Positions 16,560 to 29,205 of a DNA stretch of 64,000 nt are shown here, one piece after another. Numbering within the stretch: the first letter of the stretch is position 1; each line of letters begins with the position of its first letter. Position numbers and translations under genes: made by a program. Source of the stretch: Neospora caninum Liverpool (Eukaryota; Apicomplexa; Conoidasida; Eucoccidiorida; Sarcocystidae); contig NC_018395.1 of assembly GCF_000208865.1 (NCBI RefSeq), forward strand, positions 713,920 through 777,919, read 5' to 3'. The notes beneath the pieces were generated by a model. The model searched no databases and was not told the origin of the DNA. It worked only from the letters and a program-made list of their open reading frames with translations.

Positions 16560-18706
16560 TCATGCGTTCATCTCTCTGGTGTTATACCCGCCGCAACTCC
16601 CACATTTGAGTCCTGAGGCAAAAACGCAAACGGTGAGACAAAAGAAGTTCTACACAGGAATGTCTTCACCCACAGATCTTCATTCAACGGTGCCTAAGAA
16701 GAACCCGCGCGCATGCAGACATGCATATTCGGATATATATATATATGCATGCATTTGCAGGTGCGTTTTATAGATGTGGCAATGTGCATTAGAGTTCGAA
16801 ACGTTCCTCAACGGTCTGACCTCTTTCTCTTCGGCCTGGCTTACCTACAATGTGGTAGTCTACTTCTGATCTTGCGCCGCAGTCGTTGCAAATTGCGGTT
16901 GCTTTCCTCCGTAATTCATCAGGCAACGGCGTCCTCGCCACCTCCTCATCCAGCCTCTCCCAAAATCTTCCGTAATCCCCGAGACTCTTGCAGCCTACAG
17001 AGCAAACACAAACGCATGCAAAGACACACAGTTACATGCATGCAGCCACGTTTATGTGCAAACATGGTTATACCTACAGATAGGGATAGGTCTGCATACA
17101 CAGAAACATGCGCATGTACATGCACGCATGCATGCATACATACATACATACATACATACCTACATACATACATACATACATACATATACACATATACACA
17201 TATACAAATGCATGCACACATAAGCGTGTATATGCGCGTACATATATATATATATATATACAGCAAGTTTGTGAGTCGAAACAGAAAGGTGGGGACGGCG
17301 CGTGCGAAGGACAAGGTCGAGCGCATGCAGATTCTGTAAAGGGGCGTGCGGCCTCCAGTGCATGCACTTCCCTGGCACTTACACAACGGACAGCGCAGAG
17401 CTTGTAAGCCGAGACACTCCGAATTGAGTTGTTGAAGGCAGTCCTGAAAAAGAAAAGCAAACTGGGCAAGACCTCGTTTCCTCGAGCGCCACGGCGGAAA
17501 GCGCCTTTTTGGATCAGAAAAAACATAACTAAACGTACCCGTTTCTCAACTGCGCGTGCGAAGAAGCTGCCGAAAACCCGTGGGGTCACTCTCCCACAGA
17601 CACCCCGTTTCTCTTCCACTCTCTTCTCTGCATGCGACCTCTCTTTTCTGCCCGCACAGAGTTCTGCCTCCTGCGCATGCAGATAGCTATATATATATAT
17701 AGTGGCAAGTTCCTATCGTTTCGGTTTCCTCCGTTTGTCTCGTCTCCGTTCGTTTGTCGTGCCTGCGTCCTTTTTCCTTCACGTGGCAGAGTCCGTTCTT
17801 CGGCGTGTCGCTTTCGGCTCTTTTCCGTTGCGCGGGGACTCACTGCATGCAGTGTGTGGCCGCAGTTTAGGACGTGGACCTGTCGCACACTGGTGAACAT
17901 GTTTTCGCAGCAAATCGGGCACGGCTGGTGCATCGCCTTTTCTGCCGAGCAACGAGAAGAGAAAGGAGACATAAAAACAGAGAAACAGCACAGAGACACT
18001 CAATGCAGACACGCTGGAAGCCTCAGAGTCGGCGCTCGAATTGCATGCAAAACGCGCGAGTAAAACAGCGACAAAATCGGAATCTTCCTGCTCCACTCAG
18101 TCTCTAAATCACACGTCAAAGATTTACCCAGACATCGACAGAGCGACGTTGGCAGCCATCTGTGCGAATCTACAAATGTCGATATTTCTCTATTTATACG
18201 CATCTCGAGAGTGCCCTCATACACATTTACATATATATGCATCATTAAACCTATACATGCATATATTTTTAAAACTAGATTTATGCGTAGGCGTATATTC
18301 GTGTGTATGCAATGACACACGAATGCGGGAACATAGAGATGTATGTGGATATGCGGATGCGCATTCAAGGAGACGCAGTTGCGTGGAGTCGAAGGCAATG
18401 CTCGGCGAGTTACAGACGCAGTGTAAGTGGTGCCAGGAAATGTCAGAAGAACCTCGCGCGAGCGAGAGTACAAGGCCGGAGGTGAGACCGGCAGGGTTTG
18501 GGGACTTACCCACGCATTTGTGCGAATCGCGAATCGCCGTTGAGTAGCAGCTACCGCAAACTTTGCAGTGAAAGTAGTTACTCCGCCCGCCGGTGCGGCA
18601 GAGACCGCATTCATCGCAGTGATACACCTGCCGAAGTGCAACAAAAAAACACGCCGATCCACAGGTCAGTTGCCACAGAGCCCCCATTCAAACAAGCACG
18701 AGAAAG

Positions 18707-18742
<36 letters not shown>

Positions 18743-20936
18743 TGTATGTGGAGTTAGGTCCACATACTGATGTACACATATATATACACGCTTGCACACC
18801 TGTAGGTGGCCGTACCGGACTACATTCCGAATCTTGGGCCTCAGATACACGCAGCAACGTTACAGCCATTCACATGCAGACAACCGCACAGAGGTATCGG
18901 TATAGATATAGAAAGATATAGACGGAGAAATACAGATAACCAAACAGATACCCATAGATGGACAACATCTATAGATACATGTAGATAGGTCGCTACAGCT
19001 AGATACAGATACGGATATAGATGCATAGACATCGGTAGATATGGATAGATATGAATGTATTTAGTCACATGGACACAGCTGTATAGAGATAGGTACGTAG
19101 ATACATAGGCACGTAATAGATGCAGGTGGATGTGTAGGGTACGCCAGGCAGGGTGGATGCAACTGTGTACGCAGAAAGGAGATACGGGAACGGTTTTTTG
19201 CGTACCTCTTTTTTTAGACCGTCGTCGTCCCAGAACTTGCAGATGTCGCAGAAGTAGGTGGCGAAGGTTGCCTTGCACTGAACGCATTGGTTGCTGACAG
19301 GCTGTCGGGTTTCACAGACCGCACAGACGATTTCCGTGACCGCCGTCCGATCCAGCTCGCTGAAGCGAAACAAGAGGCAAACCGTACCAAACACGGAAAC
19401 CAAATGAAGAGTTTCTGACCATCGCGCAAGTGCCGCAGATACACGTATACATATGCATATATAAATATATACATACATAAATATACACCTATATAAACAA
19501 ATACATATATATGCATGCGTATACATACATTTGCATGGATAAACATGTACACATATGCGGATACATGAATACAACTCAACCTGCATAGAGAGCTACGTGC
19601 ACGTCTGCCTACACATACACACCTACAAAAGGAAGTGCACATACGCGTGTCCGTACTAGACCTCTTCACCATCTATCCAGCGAAAGAGATGCAGATGGAA
19701 ATTGAAAGTTATGGCTGTATCGGTGGCTCTACCGCTGTCGATGACCACAGCAACGCATGCATTTTCGTGTATCTGTCTTTCTACGTGTAAGTACTTGCAC
19801 ATGCACCTCCATACATAGATCTTTGAAGGTTTTGCGGACATACGTGGATTTCGACAGCTACAGGTACAGATACTATCCTTTTCGGGGGACTTACTGGGCC
19901 TTCCGGTAGTCTCTCTCGCCGTCAGCTTTGACTTCGTTGTGGCAGTGTCGGCACCAAAAAACCTCGCCGCTGCAGGAAACCGGGAAAACCGCAACGTCGA
20001 GCGAAACCCTTGCGCATGGGAATTCACAAATGCATGAGGTGCCCGTGCGCCGCCACATACGGTCATATTTATTTCCAAACGCTTGCAGATATGCAGCACA
20101 ACACACATGCACACGGCAGCACAACTCTGCGCATATCCCAGTGGATTCATATATATATATATAAACAAGAAAGGTCCACAAACAGAGTCCACAGAAAGAG
20201 TGAAGTGTTCATGTATATAAAAATATGTATATACAGACCATGTTTACATGGAGAGAGCGGGAGACGCAGAAACATCTCCGTAGATAGCACCATAGAGACA
20301 CACGCATACACAGAGATGTGTACAGAGGGTGCACCCCTGAGCGGCGGTACGTATAGACACGATTCGAATCAATGAAGGAATGCAGCGGCATAAAGCAAAG
20401 AGACGCGCATGGAAAGAGAAATCTTTGAAATGTGTTTACCAGCAGGGAGAGACGACTTTGCATTTGCGCCGGTAGTGAGGGCAGCCGATCCTCGGTTCCA
20501 CTTCTTCGGTCGCCTTTTCATCCGACTTTTCTTCGTTCGGATCTTCAAAGGAAAGTTGGTCATCGCTTTCCCCTTCCTCCACATCCTCCCACTCTTCTTC
20601 TTCATCTCTGTCTTCTTCTCCGCCTCCTTCACTTTCTCTGTCTTCGCGAAGCTGGGACGCAGGGGAAGAAGCGGAGGGATTGGCTTGCCCCGTTTGCGGT
20701 GCATTTGGATTTGCGGGGCTGCCTACAGCAGCCTCTTCCCGCCTCTGGTCGCCCCGGCTGTCTCCTTCCGTCACGCGCTCGGTCCCTGTCTCGCCGGTGT
20801 CGCTTCTGTCTCCTCGCTCTGTGTCCTCCTCTGTCTCCCTGTCTCCCGGCTGCTCGTCGTCTTTCCTCTCAGCGCGGTTTTCCGATGTCTCTGAACCTCC
20901 CCCACACGCCACGTCAAGTTCCCTGTCTAGAGCCAT
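16560..20936 (-). CDS. RCHY1/PIRH2-like CHY-zinc-finger RING E3 ubiquitin ligase, 401 aa
   Basis: This is a ubiquitin ligase that binds several zincs. Exons (5' to 3'): 20936-20440, 19969-19895, 19359-19206, 18627-18510, 17941-17844, 17443-17383, 16994-16845, 16612-16560; all phases close. Order: acidic Glu/Asp/Ser N-terminus (1 to ~148); CHY zinc finger from GCPHYRRKCK through SPCCGEVFWCRHCHNE; cysteine pairs to CDICKFWDDDG; CTCHY finger (YHCDECGLCR ... DSHKCV, about 243-281); RING about 288-338, running from CPICCENM through LNCGHTLHADC to LRCPLC; then a C-terminal zinc ribbon (ICNDC ... LKCGSCGGYNT). All RING ligands are present in C-C-C-H-H-C-C-C order. Human RCHY1 is 261 aa with almost no N-terminal extension, so the ~148-residue acidic leader is distinctive. 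The gene is divergent from GMP synthase. Substrates are unknown. Confidence 0.93.
17141..17262. repeat. (TACA)n tetranucleotide array followed by (TA)n
   Basis: Repeated TACA units interrupted by one CCTA step at about 17141-17190, then ATACACAT units and a TA run to 17262. It lies in an intron of the RCHY1-like gene. Confidence 0.9.
18710..18740. repeat. (TA)15 microsatellite
   Basis: A pure TA run in an intron of the RCHY1-like gene. Confidence 0.9.
19440..19530. repeat. Imperfect TACATA / TATGCA repeat
   Basis: A degenerate alternation of ACATATA and TGCATA units in the second intron of the RCHY1-like gene. Confidence 0.6.
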
Positions 20937-21545
20937 TGCCTCTACGAGCGCTCCTGTTTGTCTTTCCGTCCAAAAGAAGAAGCAGAAAACGAAACCGCAG
21001 AAGAACCAGTAGAAGAAATGGTAGGGAAGTGGACCACGAAGCGTCTCTGTCTCTCAGGTTGAGGTTCAGTTGCCTTGTTCTGGTGTTTGTTTTCCTCGCT
21101 TTGCGGCGCGTGACACACAACTGCGGGTGACTCGTGTTCACGCACGACTGCTGCTATCTAGAGGGGTGTTTGCCTGAGGGGACTCTTTGGCCGGTTTTCC
21201 CTTTCCGGAATCTCCTCGCGCTGTGCGTGGTTCATGGGCGGAAGCTCTCAAAGGCCTTTCTTTGGTCTCCACTGTCTCGCGCCTGAAAGCCTGAACTTCA
21301 CTCGCTGCGCACTCAGGTCGCCAAGGCCTCTAAATGGTCTCTAAACGTCCAAAGGACAGAGAAGTGTTGAAGGCAAGAAAGCCGAAAGAGAAGTGGAAGG
21401 ATAGAAGTTGGCAAGGCAGAGACACCGCAATTTCCGGCACAAGAGTGCCGCAGCAAATTGCTGATCAGACGCAGGCGAGCCGAAATCTTTCTGTGAACGC
21501 CTGAAGCACCCCTCGCAACCGAAGAAGAAGAGGGGAACAGGAAGA

Positions 21546-21590
21546 GAAGAAGAAGAAGAAGAAGAAGAAGAAGAAGAAGAAGAAGAAGAC
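21546..21590 (+). repeat. (GAA)n purine tract
   Basis: About 14 GAA/AAG units on the + strand in the divergent promoter region. A polypurine-polypyrimidine stretch like this could form triplex DNA. Confidence 0.9.
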
Positions 21591-23741
21591 GTTGGACAGA
21601 GGGAGACGAAGAGATGGAGTCTAGAGGCAGGAAGACAGTCGATTCAATATGCAGAGAAAGAGAAAGGGGGAAAAATATGGACGAAGGGGGCGTGCAGAGA
21701 GAAGGGAACGAGGGACGTACTCATGGAGACTCCAGGGCGTGGGGAGTCGCGGGGAAAGGGAGAAAAAACAGAGACACTCGCAGCCAAAAGTGATGGCTAC
21801 CGCCCGCTACAGAAGACAGCAGACACAAACGCATCGCGGGCTCGCTGACAGGAAGCGAGTCGGAATGCGAGGAAGAGTGGAAACCGAGACTTCCTCTACA
21901 GACCCGAACTGAAGGCAACAACACACTGTACCTCTTGACTCAAAAAAAATTCACGCATACGTCTGTATACATCTATGGGGATAGATATGCTTATGCCTTC
22001 ATTCACGTACCTAGATATATATATATATATATAGATAGATAGACAGACAGAAATAGGTATGCATATGTATATATGGATGTCCAAATGGGTACAAGTATGC
22101 ACACATACGTGTATGTATGAATATCTGCGTGTGCCTCTATAGACAGATAAGCATGGGCATCATCAGGAGACCGGGTGTTGTGAACGAGAGGAGTCGCGAA
22201 GAAGCAGAAATGTTTTTCTTCGGGTGTGCGTCGAATCAGGCACGCCTCGATATGTGCAAGCGGGGCGTAGAGTGGCACAGGCGCGCCCTCCCTGCGGGCA
22301 AGAAGACAACGGAGACGCCGAGAAAAGCAGATTTCTCAAGACTCGCTGCGGAAGTTTCCGGTGTTGACGAGCGCGAAGAGGTAGAGCGTTTTGACAAAAA
22401 AAAAAGCTACGGACGTACGGTAGGACACGGCGAACCTCGCAGATTGCGCGTTGTCACAAACAAAGCGTTTGCCCGCGGATTCACGAGACACACAAACCAG
22501 TTGAGAGCGGCGAGAAAAGTCTCGTGAGAACTTTCGCTTCAAAAGGAGCAAAAAACATCGCGTCAGAACGCGTCTTTACAAGGAAAAAGGAAAACCGACA
22601 GGAAGCGGCGGAACCGAGCAAAAGTGCACGCCGGCCGTACATGCACAGACACCCGCGGAGAAGCACACACACGCCACGCATGAAAAGCGAGGCGAGAAGG
22701 AGTCTTCTTTCCAGAATTTTTGCGTGACTCAAGCGCGGGTTTCCTGTTGCCTACTCCCCCACTTTGCGGCCTAGAGGAGGTTGGCGATCGGGCACCTGGG
22801 CCAGTACGTTTTTATTTTGATTTCGCTTTGGCAAGCGCGGCGTCTCGTCTCCGCATGGCATGCGGGTTCGTCACCCGAACCGTGTGTCCTTTTCTTTCCT
22901 CGGGGATTTCTACCGCGATTGCAAACAGGACCAGAAGGGAAAATGGGGGGGTGCAAGGGTGGCAAAAAAACGACCTTGTTGCGAAGACGCATGAGAGGGA
23001 CTCCTGCAAAAGCGTCCTATAGGCGGCGGTTCTTTGTTTCAGTGGAGAATTGCCTAAATCCTCGTCGTTCGCCTCTCGGGTGCTGTTCCGCGAGAACCAT
23101 CGCTTCCACTGAGGGCGCTGAGCTTCCCTCACAAGGGTTGTGGTGAATGGATGTTGCCTTCAAGCGCGCCAGTGTGCAAGAAGGAGACCGAGAGAGACGG
23201 AGAGTGGAGTAGATGATAGCAAGGTATGGACAGGCAGAGAAAGAGATAGGACGAAGAAAAACCTAGTCTTTTAGAGCCTGCGCGAACTGCGCCCTGCGGG
23301 AAATCAACAGAACAAACTGGACCGCCACTGCTTTAGCGTTTTCTCCCGGAGATTCCAGGAGCTCGCCAAGACATCTTGTGGACGCCCGTATGTCGACGTC
23401 AGTCTAGTTCATGCAGAGGAAAAGCGATGTCAGAGGAAAGCTGCTTACTCCCCAAGTCAGCCCGACTTCGACTTCGCCTCTCCCTGCTCTACATTCGTTC
23501 ATTCGCGTCGTGCGAATGCATGCAGACAATAAAGATAGATTTGAATCCGCGTACGTGTGGGTACTTGGAGATGGACGAGCGAAGGCGCGTGCCAGTGAAA
23601 GCACTTTTGCACTTGCGATACATATTTCTGGGATGATGAGCAGGCTGCTGGCCTTACGCGGGCGAATTGCATTAGAATTTTTCTCCACGGATCAAAACGC
23701 GTCGACACTAACAAAGCTCAAAAATGCAAACAGGAATACTC

Positions 23742-23743
<2 letters not shown>

Positions 23744-23779
<36 letters not shown>

Positions 23780-23805
23780 GAGCTTGCTTCTACGGGCGCA
23801 TGTGG

Positions 23806-23836
<31 letters not shown>

Positions 23837-23837
23837 A
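23744..23837. repeat. Paired (TA)n microsatellites
   Basis: TA runs at 23744-23776 and 23809-23837 separated by about 30 bp of unique sequence, upstream of GMP synthase. Confidence 0.9.
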
Positions 23838-25267
23838 AGAAGAGAGGGAAGCATGGATGTATATTTTAGAACATTGAGGCCTGCGTGACCCTGTTTGGCG
23901 TCCCTCCCGTTGCCTGTTCCCGAGAGAAACTCTTTTCTTGTTAAGAATCAGTTTCGAAACTTGGTGTTCATTCAGCAGCTGTGCGGTGAGCGCGGATTCA
24001 GCTTCTTGGTTTTTTCGTGGCACGCGAAACGCGTGCTTCTTCCGTCGCACACGCCTCCTTCGGGGTATCTTTTTTAGCGTAGAGAAACTTGCGTGTATGA
24101 CAATACGCAGATATGGATTCGTCTGCACGGATATAAGCACACATATAAAAGCATATGCACATGTTTATTTACTCGTGTTTGACTGTCTGCACGTGCGCAT
24201 CGGTTATTGACATGGGTGGCAACGCAAATATATTCATTTACTCGTATGTAGGTAGATACAGGTTGGTGAGTAGATACGAGTCCACCGTTCTCTGTTTTAG
24301 AGGCAAAACCGTTTTCAAGTTCGATCGACAACAGGACGAAGCGGAGGCACGGATTTCCGGGCATGTCCCCGCGGAAAACGTGCTGGACGTGTTTTTCCAC
24401 GCTCGCTAGAAGGGGAACTGCGGCTTTTGAGCAAGTCTGTTTTTTCTGTCGCTCCTCGCATCAGAACTCGCCAGACTGGTTTTTTTCAGAGGCGACAAAG
24501 TCTTCAGCCCTAAAACTGCATGCGTTATTTTCACCTGTCTCCGTGGCTCAGCGTCTCCGGCGCATCAAGCCCCCACGGGGGCTGCATGCATTTCGAGCGG
24601 CGATTCAGCAGCACAAACAGCGGGAAAACGTCGATGTTTATGGCCTTTTCGCAGGAAAGAGCCTCCCAGTGTGCATTCTCCGGCAGTAAATACAGTTCTG
24701 ATGCTCACAGTTCTTCATCATTTGTCTGAAACGGAAACCGGGAAGCGCGGGGCGCCTTTCGCTCAATTTTTTGCTCCGTTTTCCGCTTGGAAAAAACGAG
24801 CCTTCTTGACCGATTTGTTTGCCGTTTCGATTCTGCAATCGATATCCTATTGGCCTCGTTGATTGCCAGAGTCTGAAGGCGCCGCTTTCGTCGCGTGCCG
24901 TGTCTCACTCTCAACCGCCTTTTTCCACGGCGGGCATGACTGGCACGGGCATGCAAAGACAGACTGTTTGAAGAGTGTTTTTGGACAAAACGCGGAGTTT
25001 TGCGGCTTTCAGAAGTCCTCTGCCGAGCTCGCTGGCGCAGGCGAGACAGCCGTCTTTGTCAGAGCCCAAGCAACAAGTCACTGATTTGGAAGACTTGAGC
25101 TTCTGGTTTGCTGTCAATCTGCATGCGGCCCATCTACGTCTCCGTTGATTCCGAGTTTTCCCCACGCACCTGCCTCTCGCCGCTTCTCGCCATCCGAACC
25201 AAAAAAATCCACTGGCTAGGCCAGCGACAAGGCAGCGACGCCCGGGGCTTTGAATTTTTTTCAGAAA

Positions 25268-25489
25268 ATGAATGCGGCGGGAGTTGGCTGCGACGGCAGC
25301 AGCGGAGCCGCCGAATTCGACGGCGGACGCGTGCTCGTCCTCGATTTCGGCAGTCAATACAGCCATCTCATCGTCAGAAGACTGAGAGAAATTGGGGTCT
25401 ACAGTGAACTGCGCCGATGCGATATTGATCTACAAGTAAACACAAATACGCATATATATATATATATATATCGATAGATAAGATAAGCT

Positions 25490-25564
<75 letters not shown>

Positions 25565-28100
25565 TTTAGAGACTCCGAAACGGGAAGGTTCTACCAGCCC
25601 TCAACGATGGATTCGCACTTCCACGTCCTCTGCAAATGTATAGATGTAGGAATGGGGATGTGCGTACCCGCGACACTACATCTCTTGGACGGGGCACGGC
25701 TGCGTGTGTGTGAACGCTGTCTGGGTTGTTTGCGAGTTTGACGTGCACTTGTGTGTGTCGTGAACGTTCTTCAGGAAATCAAGGTCTTCTCGCCATCGGC
25801 GGTGATTCTCTCTGGAGGACCCGCGTCAGTGTATGAGCCGGACAGCCCGCACGTCTGTGCGTCTTTCTTCTCTTGGGCACACGCGGCGAAAGTTGCGGTG
25901 TTGGGCATTTGCTACGGCATGCAGGAGATGTGCCACGCGATGGGAGGCAAAGTCGAGGGCGGCGCGAAACGCGAGTTTGGGAGCACCTGGGTCCAGTTGC
26001 ATGTGGACGATGCCGCTGGGACAGCCAGTGGAAACGCGGTCGCCCTCTTTGCGGGCATTGAGGCGCAAGGCGCCGATGAGCAGAGCGAGAGGGATGCCAA
26101 GCGCCAGAAGATAGCTCGCAAGGAGATGCTCGTGTGGATGAGTCACGGAGACAAAGTGACACAAATCCCCCAAGGATTCACGGTACAGTCAACACGGGCC
26201 GGTCCCCCGACACACACGCGGCAGAGCCGCCCTCAACTCAAGAGCCCGATCGAGACTCTGCCTCAGGCAGGTGTCGGCAGCGATTCACACGGATCCTCTC
26301 TCCAGACTCGTCAGTGCGTGTACCTGCGCATATATATATAAATATATGCATGTATAAACATATATATACATATATATGGATACATATGTATGTATGAGTA
26401 TTATTAACATGCAGATGTGCTTGATGAGTTGGTCGGGCCGGTCTGGGGAAGTGTGTGTGTGTGTGTGTGTGTGGGCGGCGAGGGGAGACGTTGGGGTGTC
26501 CCGCGGTGGAAAGAGGGGAGGGCGTAGTTTTTGTGAGCGGCGTGTGGCGTGTGCACGTTTCCCTCTGTGCAGGCGTTCGCCTCGACTGCCACGTGTCCGT
26601 ACGCGGCCATCGGCGATCCAGAGCGGCACTTTTACGGTTTGCAATTTCACCCGGAAGTGACGCACACGCCTCAGGGAACGCAGCTGCTGAAGAACTTCGT
26701 CCTCCGCATCGCAGGCCTCAAGTCGACGTGGACGATGAAGAACTTCCTGCAGGCAGAGATCCGAAAAATCCAGGACATCGTCGGAGACGCGCATGTCCTG
26801 GGAGCTCTCAGCGGCGGTGTCGACTCCACCGTCGCTGCTGCTCTCGTCCACAAAGCCATCGGCGATCGGTTCCATGGAGTCCTCATCGACACGGGCCTCC
26901 TCAGGCAAGTGAATGTGCAGGCGGTGCGCAAATGTGCCACGCGACTTCCGCTCACGGCCTCTCCATCGGTTCATCTACACCTGTACAGATCGAGATCGAC
27001 ACATATATACATATATATACATATATATACATATATATATATGTGTGTATGTATATTTATATGTGGCGAGATCGGTAGAGGACGATCGCAGATACGTGGG
27101 GGGTGTGTACCTCCATAGGTTTGGGAGTGTGTTGCAGATTTTTCCCGTTAGCGTGTGTCAAATGTTTGAGGTTGTCACGTGTGTTTGGTCTGCTTGTGCC
27201 GCTTCGTGAGCGCGCGAGGTCCGTTTTTCTCTCAATTGTATACCCCGGTCGGCAAGGACGCCGCGCGTGCATGTATCAGACTGTAGAGACGCTCGTGAGA
27301 GAGAAGACGCGTGCGCGCCCTGGGCGTGACTGACGGCCGACGCCGCGAACGCTTCGAGCCTAAACGTGGGATCTTCAGAAGTTGTGGTTTTTGCAGGAAA
27401 GACGAAGCACAGACCACGACGGCGAAGCTGAAGGCGTGCTTCCCTTCGCTCTCCATCGACTGCGTCGATGCCTCCGCGACGTTCTTCTCCAAGTTGGCAG
27501 GTGTCCGGGACCCAGAGAAGAAGCGGAAAATCATCGGAAGTCTCTTCGTGGACGAGTTCGTGCGCGTCGTCAACGAGAGAAAAATCCAAACTTCCAACAC
27601 TTTCCTGCTGCAAGGAACGCTGTACCCCGACGTCATCGAAAGCTGCTCCTTCAAAGGCCCATCGCATACAATCAAAACCCACCACAACGTCGGCGGTCTC
27701 CCCGAGAAGATGCATTTGAAGGTCCTCGAGCCTCTCCGCGAACTCTTCAAAGGTGAACAGGCGAACAGAACAGGATGACACAAATTTCTTCGGCTCCGCC
27801 AATCACAAATGTGTCTTCACACTCAAATTGGCACCTTTTATTATAGGCCCGCGTGCACAGGTAGATGGGTGTACATGGATCTACATATATATATATATAT
27901 ATACCTATATATATATATATATATGAATATGTACGTAGCTTCAGTTGCCATCTGGTTGGTACTCTATGCATTTGTGAAGTAAATGGGGATGAGAACGAGT
28001 TTCATCTACGTGTGTGTTGTCAGCAGATTTGTCTGTGAGCATTTATGCGCGCGCAGGCAGGGACACCCGCGTATGTCTGCGGATAGGTATTTACATGCAC

Positions 28101-28131
<31 letters not shown>

Positions 28132-29000
28132 TGTATGTATGTATGTATGTATGTATGTATGTATATATATATATATATATATACGCGTGGCGATCTGCGT
28201 ATGTGGGCATAGGTGGACATGCATCAGACGGTGGGAGTCAGGTTTCTGTTTGTGGAGCTCGGTCGGTTCGTTTTCTTCCGCAGATGAGGTGCGAGCTTTG
28301 GGACTTGAACTCGGCCTGCCGCACGAGCGCGTGTTTCGCCACCCCTTCCCAGGGCCGGGGTTGGCGGTGCGCATTGTCGGCGAGGTGACGCCCCAACGGG
28401 CCAAAGTTCTGCAAGACGCGGACGCCATCTTCATCGAAGAAATTCGCAATGCAAATCTCTACGACAAAATTGCGCAGGTAAAACCTTCAGGCTGCTCCGA
28501 CGCTCCGAAACAGACGTCTCACGGGCTCCAGAACCGCGTGAACCGATATCGATTTCTATTTCCCTAGGTGTGCGCCTGCGTCGGAGTCATTGATCCCTTC
28601 TACCTCTATATGCCTTTATCTGCCTATAGGCTTATATATGCATATATATATATATATATATATATGCGGTTCATTTGGTGCATGTTTGCATTCTTACAGG
28701 TAAGCGGCTGGGGTCCAGTCTTGAGTGGGTTCTGTGTGGTTTGCGTGTTTTTTGCAGGCGTTTGTTGTGTTGTTGCCAGACTCACCCTCAGTGGGTGTGA
28801 TGGGAGACTGTCGGACGTACGAGTGGACATGTGTGCTCCGAGCCGTGGAGACCACGGATTTCATGACAGCGGACTGGTTTCGACTCCCCTACGACGTCGT
28901 CGCCAGGGTTTCGACGCGCATCATCAACGAAGTCAAAGGGATCAATCGCGTCACCATGGACGTATCCAGCAAACCCCCAGCGACTATAGAGTGGGAGTAA
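25268..29000 (+). CDS. GMPS: GMP synthase (glutamine-hydrolysing), 566 aa
   Basis: It converts XMP, ATP and glutamine to GMP in the last step of guanine nucleotide synthesis. Exons: 25268-25435, 25775-26182, 26573-26904, 27397-27752, 28284-28477, 28758-29000; all phases close. The N-terminal class I glutaminase domain starts [17 protein letters not shown]. Its nucleophile is Cys102 in GICYGMQEM, and the His/Glu partners are in QFHPEVTHT. The ATP-pyrophosphatase domain has the PP-loop LSGGVDSTV and DTGLLRKDEAQ. The C-terminal dimerisation domain carries [16 protein letters not shown], and the protein ends KPPATIEWE, the invariant family C-terminus. A Lys/Arg-rich insert ([11 protein letters not shown]) sits in the glutaminase domain and has no match that I know. 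The third intron uses a GC donor. The chosen ATG gives the family N-terminus about 20 residues later. Confidence 0.96.
25453..25564. repeat. (TA)n plus (GATA)n microsatellite
   Basis: A TA run at 25453-25471, then about 19 GATA units up to 25564, in the first intron of GMP synthase. Confidence 0.95.
26331..26473. repeat. TA-rich tract and (GT)n run
   Basis: Interrupted TA/TACATA sequence at about 26331-26395 and a pure GT run at about 26451-26473, in the second intron of GMP synthase. Confidence 0.8.
26905..27396 (+). other. GC-AG intron in the GMP synthase gene
   Basis: The donor is CTCCTCAG|GCAAGTG and the acceptor TTTTTGCAG|GAAAG. Joining them gives [15 protein letters not shown], matching the conserved GLLRKNE segment. 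The nearby GT at 26909 would shift the frame. Confidence 0.88.
26999..27062. repeat. Interrupted TA/ATACAT tract
   Basis: ATACATATAT units in the GC-AG intron of GMP synthase. Confidence 0.8.
28102..28184. repeat. (TATG)n(TA)n microsatellite
   Basis: About 14-15 TATG units running directly into a TA run, in the fourth intron of GMP synthase. Confidence 0.95.
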
Positions 29001-29205
29001 TTGCGGAGGAACGTCCGCCGCTTGCCTTCACGGCGCCCAGGAAGCCCCAGCGCGTCGTCAACAGATGACGGAAGCGGAGAGCAGGGAGAACGAGAGAAAG
29101 AAGAGAAAAAGAGAAAGGAGAGAAGGAGGGAAAGGAGGAAGCGAAAGATTGTGGGGGTGTGGACGTGCAGGGTTTCCGGGAACATGGAGGGATCCTCGCG
29201 TGCCG

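Larger units (their letters stand above)
20937..25267. other. Shared upstream region of the RCHY1-like gene and GMP synthase
   Basis: About 4.3 kb between two divergently transcribed genes, so it must hold both promoters. I find no supported gene. A (GAA)n run lies near 21546-21590, and TA runs at 22015-22034, 23744-23776 and 23809-23837. Just before the GMP synthase ATG, 25255-25264 reads like a polypyrimidine-AG splice acceptor, which suggests a 5' UTR intron. Confidence 0.55.

Noticed and set aside
17074..17407. Open frames rich in Tyr-Ile, Tyr-Met-Cys or Thr-Tyr-Ile-His repeats, here and at many other TA/TACA tracts
   Set aside because: They are translations of microsatellites inside introns with no conserved flanks.
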